From Aurantimonas coralicida (lineage in GTDB: Bacteria; Pseudomonadota; Alphaproteobacteria; Rhizobiales; Rhizobiaceae), in NCBI GenBank assembly GCA_011050685.1, contig DRFF01000067.1:1-64000 (forward strand): DNA of 64,000 bases. The letters run 5' to 3'. Positions 58,842 to 64,000 of the stretch are shown here, in pieces. Both the position numbers and the translations under genes were made by a program. Each line of letters starts with the position of its first letter. Position 1 is the stretch's first letter. A model generated the notes under the pieces. That model saw only the letters and a program-made list of their open reading frames with translations. It was not told where the DNA came from and ran no database searches.

Positions 58842-60158
58842 TTGAATCTGCAACATTTGCTTCGCCGCCGCCGTGAGGATGGCCGGCCGGTTACGGTCGC
58901 GCTGATCGGCGCCGGCAAGTTCGGCTCGATGTTCCTGTCGCAGGTGCCGACAATTCCGGGCCTCGAGGTCGCGGTCATCGCCGACCTCGACACCGACAGG
59001 GCGCGTCAGACCTGCCGGAATGTCGGCTGGGACGAGGCGCGGATCGGCGAAACGCGGTTCGTCGATTCCGGCGTCGATGCCTGTTCGGCCGAGGGGGTCG
59101 AGGTGGTGATCGAAGCGACGGGGATGCCGGAGGCCGGCGTTACCCATGCGCTGGCATGTATCGCCGCGGGCAAGCATCTGGTCATGGTCAATGTCGAGAC
59201 GGACGTTCTCTGCGGTCCGCTTCTGGCCCGGCGCGCCCGCGAGGCCGGTGTGGTCTATTCGATGGCCTATGGCGACCAACCGGCGCTGGTCGCCGAGATG
59301 GTCGACTGGGGGCGCTCGGCCGGCTTCACCATCGCGGCGGCGGGCAAGGGTACGAAATATCTGCCAGCCTATCACCAGGTGACGCCCGACGACGTCTGGA
59401 CCCACTATGGTCTGTCGCCGGAGGAGGCGGCCGCGGCCGGCATGAACCCACAGATGTTCAACTCCTTTCTCGACGGCACCAAGTCGGCGATCGAGATGGC
59501 CGCCATCGCCAATGCCTGCGATCTGTCGGTGCCTGATGACGGGCTGACATTTCCGCCCTGCGGCGTCGACGATCTCGCTCATATCCTTCGCCCCCGGGAC
59601 GTCGGCGGGCAGCTCGACCGCGACGGCATGGTCGAGGTCGTCTCCTCGCTGGAGCGGGACGGCCGGCCCGTCTACCGGGATCTGCGCTGGGGTGTCTATG
59701 TCGTCCTGAAGGCGCCGAACGATTACGCCGCCGCCTGTTTCAAGCAATATGGGCTGCCGACCGACGCCACCGGCCGTTATGCCTCGATGTACAAGCCGTT
59801 TCATCTGATCGGGCTGGAACTATCGATCTCGGTGCTCAACGCGGCGCTGCGCGGCGAGGCGACGGGCGTTTCGGAAACCTGGCGCGGCGACGCGGTGGCG
59901 ATCGCCAAGCGAGACCTTCGCGCGGGCGAGGTTCTCGACGGGGAAGGCGGCTACACGGTCTATGGCAAGGCCATACCGGCGGCCCGGAGCTTCGCGAACG
60001 GCGCGCTGCCGATCGGCCTTGCCCATCGCGTGACGCTGACCCGGCCGGTCGACGCGGGCTCGCCGGTGACCTACGCCGACATCGCGGCGCCCACCGGCTC
60101 CAGGGCCTACGATCTGCGCCGCGAGATGGAGCAGGCATTCGTGCCGGAGAGTGCGTAA
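58842..60158 (+). CDS. NAD(P)-dependent homoserine dehydrogenase-like protein with SAF domain
   Basis: A 438-residue protein with a Rossmann motif VALIGAGKFGSMFLSQ (about residues 18-33), a middle part YGDQPALVAEMVDWG and AAGKGTKYLPAYHQ, and a C-terminal SAF-type domain (AIAKRDLRAGEVLDGEGGYT, LTRPVDAGSPVTYADI). The family is common in Rhizobiales sugar and sugar-acid loci, but the substrate is not known. The start is TTG at 58842, supported by AGGAGAGGAG upstream; the longer frame would run through a palindrome. Confidence 0.82.
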   Translation: MNLQHLLRRRREDGRPVTVALIGAGKFGSMFLSQVPTIPGLEVAVIADLDTDRARQTCRNVGWDEARIGETRFVDSGVDACSAEGVEVVIEATGMPEAGVTHALACIAAGKHLVMVNVETDVLCGPLLARRAREAGVVYSMAYGDQPALVAEMVDWGRSAGFTIAAAGKGTKYLPAYHQVTPDDVWTHYGLSPEEAAAAGMNPQMFNSFLDGTKSAIEMAAIANACDLSVPDDGLTFPPCGVDDLAHILRPRDVGGQLDRDGMVEVVSSLERDGRPVYRDLRWGVYVVLKAPNDYAAACFKQYGLPTDATGRYASMYKPFHLIGLELSISVLNAALRGEATGVSETWRGDAVAIAKRDLRAGEVLDGEGGYTVYGKAIPAARSFANGALPIGLAHRVTLTRPVDAGSPVTYADIAAPTGSRAYDLRREMEQAFVPESA

Positions 60159-60187
60159 GGCGGCCGGGTCACGCGGGGGAGGGGCTC

Positions 60188-60564
60188 TCAGGAGGCCGCT
60201 CCGATCCCGATGATAATGCGGTCCGGCTCGATGGGCCGATTGACCCAGATTCGGACTTGCTCGACACTGTGCCCGTTGTCAGTCTCAGCAGCGAGGGATG
60301 CTCGACCGTCGAGATACGTACACCACGATTGGGTGTTTTCAGGAAGCCGGTGAACGCTGGCGGCAGCTTCAGATCGAGTTCCGTCGATGGCGCCAGCGTC
60401 AACGTCGTCTTGCCGTCGACAAAGGCGAGACATCCGATCGAGATGCAGGATGGGGTCGACAGGATCAGGCGATCCGGGACGAATTCCGGTCCCGTTCCGT
60501 CATCCTCTATGTCCGACAGAAAGAAGAGGGAGTTTGGAGGAGCGAGTTGAATGGAATCCGTCAT
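60188..60564 (-). pseudogene. frameshifted hypothetical protein
   Basis: The N-terminal part starts at ATG 60564 (MTDSIQLAPPNSLFFLSD, with GAGGGAT upstream) and reads sensibly to EHPSLL. There the frame changes: the protein-like continuation AAETDNGHSVEQVRIWVNRP, IEPDRIIIGIGAAS lies in another frame and stops at 60188. Read without the shift it ends in a low-complexity SSGSERPPESPSPA at 60169. The break is near the CTGCTG at about 60290. I recall rhizobial hypotheticals ending in a similar (V)RIWxNxPxEPDxI(V/I)IGxG pattern. It may be a pseudogene or a sequencing error. Confidence 0.65.
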
Positions 60565-61309
60565 TATCGATCCCTCTTGTTATTTCTGAGCCACCCACCC
60601 TGTCGCGCGCTACAGGTCTTGCATTGTGGCGCTAATCGCTGTGGGCGGCCAACGGGATTCCAAGCTGTCGGGAGTTGATAAATGCATGCTTGATCTAAGC
60701 CGCACTGGAAAGCACAGAAATTTGCTATAGCCCCGCTGATTGCATAGGCATCCGCAGGCCGCACGTCGGAGGCACCCCCGACATCAAGCGCCTCAGCATA
60801 TACGCAGAGCGCAGCAACCTTCCGTTCCACATGGGGCAACGGTCGGTTCACCCGCTTGAGGAAACGACTTCTCGAAGAAGCTAGGCAACCATATCCACAC
60901 TTTGTCGCTCTATCTCCTTCATTGCAATGCCCGCCATGAGCACAGGTCGCTTGCATGTCCCCGGCGATGGCGCGTGGGTTAGCGACACATTGTGGGACAT
61001 GGAATTGGTAGTGGGATCGATCCACGTCCGCGCACCAGAGCCGGCAAAGCGCGGGCCTTAAAAGACGCGAATCAAGGCAGCCGAATAAACGACCGCTAAC
61101 CCTAGATCGAAAATTTGGTGGACGGATTCGAGCGATTCTGTTATCAAACGCACGAAAGCGTCGCGGTTTTGGAAGCCACGACGCTCTCGTTCTTACCCCT
61201 TTTGGAAGGGGGCAGGGAGTGTCCGCCTAACGGCGGTTACCCAGTATTCTCCGGGTGGGGTGCCAAACCACGCTTTCCTCCTTTCCTTGTGCCTGAGCGA
61301 GGCGGGGTT
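60565..61309. other. 745-bp region without a confident gene
   Basis: A 153-codon frame on the minus strand (60564-61025, GTG start) is cysteine-rich and unlike any family I know. Other frames are short. Third-base GC bias is weak here, so the stretch is probably non-coding or decayed, in keeping with the frameshifted gene next to it. Confidence 0.4.
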
Positions 61310-61927
61310 TCATTCAAAAGCGCTTGCTGGCGCATTTGAATGCGGCGAGGAGTTGTGATCCTCGTCGTTATCTGGGGAGCCTTCGGGCTCCCCATTCTCG
61401 TTTGAGGTCAAGCCGTTTCCGGCGGCCTCATGGTTCGATTTCGAGCGCGAACCAAAGCTGTATTTTTCAGCCGTCAGATCCGTTACCAAATATCGGGGTG
61501 TGGTATCGGTCAGGTCGAAAACCTGAACAATAAGGCCATGCTCGGCATGAGTTTCCACCTGCCTCCGCGCCTCTGCGGGCCGTATTTCACGATCTTCGAG
61601 CTTGGCAATGGTCTCGCCGAGCAATGGGATGTCGAAATGCCCACCGGCGGACTCCCAGATGTGGCGATAAACCTCAACCCACCGCCGAGATATCGCCCCA
61701 GGCTGGCGACCACCACCAGATGTTTTTTCCCTGCGGCCCGGCGTACCAGCCACGGTAGTTGTCGAAGGCTTGCGCCCGCCCCCGAAATAGCGGCGTGCTT
61801 CCTCCATACCTTCGAGGACGGCTTCCAACCTCTCAGCCTCACGAATTAGCTCGGCGGCTTGCGCCCGCTTTCGTGAAGCGCTGCTCTTCTTCTCAGCGAT
61901 GACGGAATCAAAGTCGTCTAACATCAT
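61310..61927 (-). CDS. hypothetical protein with coiled coil (205 aa)
   Basis: No family is recognised. Residues 8-45 form a coiled coil (KKSSASRKRAQAAELIREAE), followed by a basic Gly/Arg/Thr linker (residues 50-80) and a folded part that looks like a winged helix (RRWVEVYRHIWESAGGHFD, EIRPAEARRQVETHAEHGLI, RYLVTDLTAEKYSFG). The tail is Asn/Ser/Asp-rich. ATG 61927 or 61924 is the start. The ribosome-binding site is weak. It may act on DNA. Confidence 0.65.
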   Translation of the reverse strand: MMLDDFDSVIAEKKSSASRKRAQAAELIREAERLEAVLEGMEEARRYFGGGRKPSTTTVAGTPGRREKTSGGGRQPGAISRRWVEVYRHIWESAGGHFDIPLLGETIAKLEDREIRPAEARRQVETHAEHGLIVQVFDLTDTTPRYLVTDLTAEKYSFGSRSKSNHEAAGNGLTSNENGEPEGSPDNDEDHNSSPHSNAPASAFE

Positions 61928-62098
61928 CTCTATAGAGCACGATTCTCGACGGTGAGCAATAGATCGATCCGTCTATCCACCACTCATTCCTGCGGTTGCG
62001 ATAATATGGGGGTTGGGTGTGTTGGTAAATGGAGCGGAATGGAAAAGGAGTTTCAAACTGGGAGCCTATCCCTGTTTGCGTTGCCTTGCTCCATGCGC

Positions 62099-62128
62099 GC
62101 AGTTCCCCGTCTGGTGACGGGGAACTGC
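62099..62128. terminator. 13-bp perfect hairpin downstream of the YeiH-type gene
   Basis: GCAGTTCCCCGTC and GACGGGGAACTGC pair exactly around TGGT, 76 bases past the stop of the gene that ends at 62204 (minus strand). No U-tract follows. No gene is seen in the rest of 61928-62203. Confidence 0.65.
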
Positions 62129-62203
62129 TAGGGGAGCGTGGTCGGCCGGCGATAAATTTGCTCTCGGAAAGACGGTGGCGACCGTTCAGCACAAGGCGTC
62201 CGC

Positions 62204-63250
62204 TCAGCCGAGATACTTGATGCCGATGAGGATGAAGGCGGCGAGGAAGACGGTCTCGGCGACGACGAGGAGGACGGCCTGGCGGCCGACGGAAAGGATG
62301 CTCTTCAGCGCGGTCTTCATGCCGACGGCGGCGATGCCGAACAAGAGCGCCCAGCCGGAGACGTCGGCGGTGATGTCGGCGGCCTGCTTCGGGATCAGGC
62401 CGAAGGAGTTGAGCGCGGCCAGCGCCAGAAAGCCCAGCACGAAACCGGGAATCAGCGGCGGCCGCTTGCCGGCCTCGGCCTCGCTCTTGTGGGTGGCGCG
62501 GAACACCAGCGTGAACACCAGCACCACCGGCGCCAGCATGGTGACGCGGATCAGCTTGACCAAAGTGGCGGTCTCGCCGGCCGCGTCGGAAACCGAAAAG
62601 CCGGCGCCGACGACCTGGGCGACGTCGTGGATGGTGCCGCCGAGAAACACCCCGATGGCCTGGTCCTTCAGCCCGAAGATCGGGATCAGCAGCGGATAGA
62701 CGATCATCGCCACGGTGCTGAGCACGGTGACGCTGAGCACGGTGAAGATCAGGTTGCGCTCGGAGTACTGGTTCTTCGGCAGGACGGCGGCGATCGCCAT
62801 GGCCGCCGAGGCGCCGCAGATCGCCACCGAGCCGCCGGTCAGGAGCGCCAACCGCCAGCCGCGGCCGAGCAGCTTCGCCGCGGCGAAGCCGAACAGGATG
62901 GTGGCGACGACGCCGGCGACCAGCAGCGCGATCAGGCCGGGGCCGAGGCCGATCAACAAAGCGACGGAGATGCGCACGCCCAAGAGCGCGACGCCGACGC
63001 GCAGGATCGTCTTGGCGGTGAAGTTGATACCGGCCGCGCATTTGCCTTCCTCGGTGAGGAAGTTCAGGGCGATGCCCAGGAGCAGCGCCATCAGCATGGC
63101 CGGCGCGCCGTAATGCTCGGACAGGAATTTCGCCGCGACGGCGACCGTCGCCGCGACCAGCACCCCCGGCGCATAGTCCCGCAGTCGGTTCGCAAAGGTC
63201 GGCGCGGGCTTTTTGGCAGCCTCCGGCGCAGTCTCCTCGCTTGCGGTCAT
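62204..63250 (-). CDS. YeiH/YadS-type putative sulfate exporter family transporter
   Basis: A 348-residue membrane protein with about ten helices. Landmarks of the PF03601 family are LMALLLGIALNFLTEEGKCA, ILRVGVALLGVRISV, GGSVAICGASAAMAIAAVL and GVFLGGTIHDVAQVVGAGFS. The family is annotated as putative sulfate exporter; in sulfonate degraders members are linked to sulfite or sulfate efflux. The start is ATG 63250 (MTASEETAPEA). It lies 102 bases upstream of the start-distal end of the aldolase gene and may be in its operon. Confidence 0.88.
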   Translation of the reverse strand: MTASEETAPEAAKKPAPTFANRLRDYAPGVLVAATVAVAAKFLSEHYGAPAMLMALLLGIALNFLTEEGKCAAGINFTAKTILRVGVALLGVRISVALLIGLGPGLIALLVAGVVATILFGFAAAKLLGRGWRLALLTGGSVAICGASAAMAIAAVLPKNQYSERNLIFTVLSVTVLSTVAMIVYPLLIPIFGLKDQAIGVFLGGTIHDVAQVVGAGFSVSDAAGETATLVKLIRVTMLAPVVLVFTLVFRATHKSEAEAGKRPPLIPGFVLGFLALAALNSFGLIPKQAADITADVSGWALLFGIAAVGMKTALKSILSVGRQAVLLVVAETVFLAAFILIGIKYLG

Positions 63251-63352
63251 GGCTGCCTCTCCCCCTGCAACGCGACTCGGCTCCGCCCCCCGGCAAAGCC
63301 GACCGGACGTTACACAAACCGGCGGCGATAGGAACCCGTACGTCGCGGGTGT

Positions 63353-64000
63353 CTATTTCGGCGACGGGCCACGAAGCGACCGGATGACGGCGCGGGCGGC
63401 GTCGCGGACCGGCGCTTCGGTGTCTTTCAGGATCGCCAGACGGTCGAAGCGTTTGGGGTCGCGGTCGACGGCCTCGCGTAGCGCTTGACCGAAGGCCATG
63501 CGCAGTTCCGTGCCGATATTGAACTTGCAGATCTTCGATTCGCGCGCCAGCCGGCTGCGCGTGGCGACCGGAACGCCCGAGCCGCCGTGGATGACCAGCG
63601 GCAGGTTCGTGACGGCCTCGATGGCGCGCAGCGCGTCCAGGTCGATCTCGGCGGCCTTTTCCTGTTGCAGATGCACGTTGCCGATGGAAACCGCCATCGC
63701 GTCGACGCCGCTCTCGGCGGCGAAGCGGGCGGCCTCTTCGGGCGTGGTTCCGGCCGACGCCTCACCTTTGGAATAGCCGACGAAGCCGATCTCCCCCTCG
63801 ATCGAGACGCCGGCGGCGTGGGCGATCTCGGCGATGCGGGCGGTCTCGGCGATGTTCTCGTCGAGCGGCTTGCGCGAGCCGTCAAACATGACCGAGCTGA
63901 AGCCGCAGTCGATCGCCTCGCGGCACTCGTCTTCCGTATAGCCGTGGTCGAGATGGGCCACGACCGGAACGCTGGCGCCTTCGGCCAGCGTCCGGAACAT
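63353..64000 (-). CDS. class II fructose/tagatose-bisphosphate aldolase family, partial
   Basis: The C-terminal 215 residues of a class II aldolase: VPVVAHLDHGYTEDECREAI (zinc-binding His in LDHG), GFSSVMFDGSRKPLDENI, EGEIGFVGYSKGE, AVSIGNVHLQ, LPLVIHGGSGVPV and KFNIGTELRMAFGQAL. Roughly the first 65 residues lie beyond position 64000; the ATG at the edge is internal. The substrate could be fructose-, tagatose- or another ketose-bisphosphate. The neighbouring YeiH-type exporter raises the possibility of a sulfosugar or sulfonate locus, which is only inference. Confidence 0.85.
   Translation of the reverse strand: MFRTLAEGASVPVVAHLDHGYTEDECREAIDCGFSSVMFDGSRKPLDENIAETARIAEIAHAAGVSIEGEIGFVGYSKGEASAGTTPEEAARFAAESGVDAMAVSIGNVHLQQEKAAEIDLDALRAIEAVTNLPLVIHGGSGVPVATRSRLARESKICKFNIGTELRMAFGQALREAVDRDPKRFDRLAILKDTEAPVRDAARAVIRSLRGPSPK

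Noticed and set aside
60564-61025. 153-codon cysteine-rich minus-strand frame
   Set aside because: GTG start, no recognisable domain, weak coding bias and next to a decayed gene; left as unassigned region.

Overview
The window is a high-GC stretch of an alphaproteobacterial chromosome, almost certainly from the order Hyphomicrobiales (Rhizobiales). The signs are a tRNA-His of the alphaproteobacterial type (no encoded G-1, A73), a short-form HisG paired with HisZ, a LysR/DUF1127 divergent pair, a plant-type glutamate-cysteine ligase behind rsmE, a PdhS/PleC-like kinase, an Irr-type iron box and several Rhizobiales-style intergenic palindromes. The genus cannot be told from the sequence alone. 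Most of the window is ordinary core and metabolic DNA. Accessory signs are an IS481-type transposase cut by the left edge, a decaying DUF2019 gene array (about 52.9-54.4 kb), REP/MITE-like palindromes (13.5, 18.7, 54.4, 56.6 and 58.7 kb) and a frameshifted gene at 60.2 kb.

Layout. 0-0.7 kb: IS481 end and a tiny lysine-rich ORF. 0.65-3.5 kb: puuA-puuB (gamma-glutamyl-putrescine route). 3.6-7.3 kb: isocitrate lyase with a small partner gene and a divergent XRE-type regulator. 7.4-9.2 kb: an LpxO-like hydroxylase, a two-gene micro-operon of tiny membrane proteins and a GNAT. 9.4-13.5 kb: potFGHI polyamine ABC transporter. 13.6-20.3 kb: a secreted unknown, an AsmA protein, acetoacetyl-CoA synthetase and a chromate transporter. 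20.3-23.5 kb: FbpAB-type ferric iron transporter with Irr-box-like sites upstream. 23.5-28.3 kb: a 1324-residue PAS histidine kinase, a phasin and tRNA-His. 28.6-34.6 kb: xseA, pentapeptide-repeat protein, cspA, DUF6194, and a LysR / possible sRNA / DUF1127 locus. 34.6-40.9 kb: CNNM/CorC protein, DUF937-like protein, gshA, rsmE, LysE exporter and Uma2. 41.0-44.0 kb: lutABC lactate oxidation with an extra small ORF. 44.2-50.2 kb: DUF3422 and glcDEF with a Uma2 gene inserted. 50.3-52.9 kb: two L,D-transpeptidases and tag. 52.9-54.5 kb: DUF2019 array and a MITE-like element. 54.8-60.2 kb: hisS-hisZ-hisG and a SAF-domain dehydrogenase. 60.2-64 kb: a frameshifted unknown, a hypothetical, a YeiH-type transporter and a partial class II aldolase.

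Functional links. PuuAB and PotFGHI together would import and degrade putrescine. GlcDEF makes glyoxylate from glycolate, LutABC makes pyruvate from lactate, and AceA with its short-chain-acyl-type regulator runs the glyoxylate shunt, so the window is rich in C2/C3 acid catabolism. Acetoacetyl-CoA synthetase and the phasin point to polyhydroxybutyrate turnover. The least explained items are the DUF2019 array, the LysR-sRNA-DUF1127 locus, the tiny membrane-protein pair at 8.34-8.66 kb and the small ORF nested between lutA and lutB.
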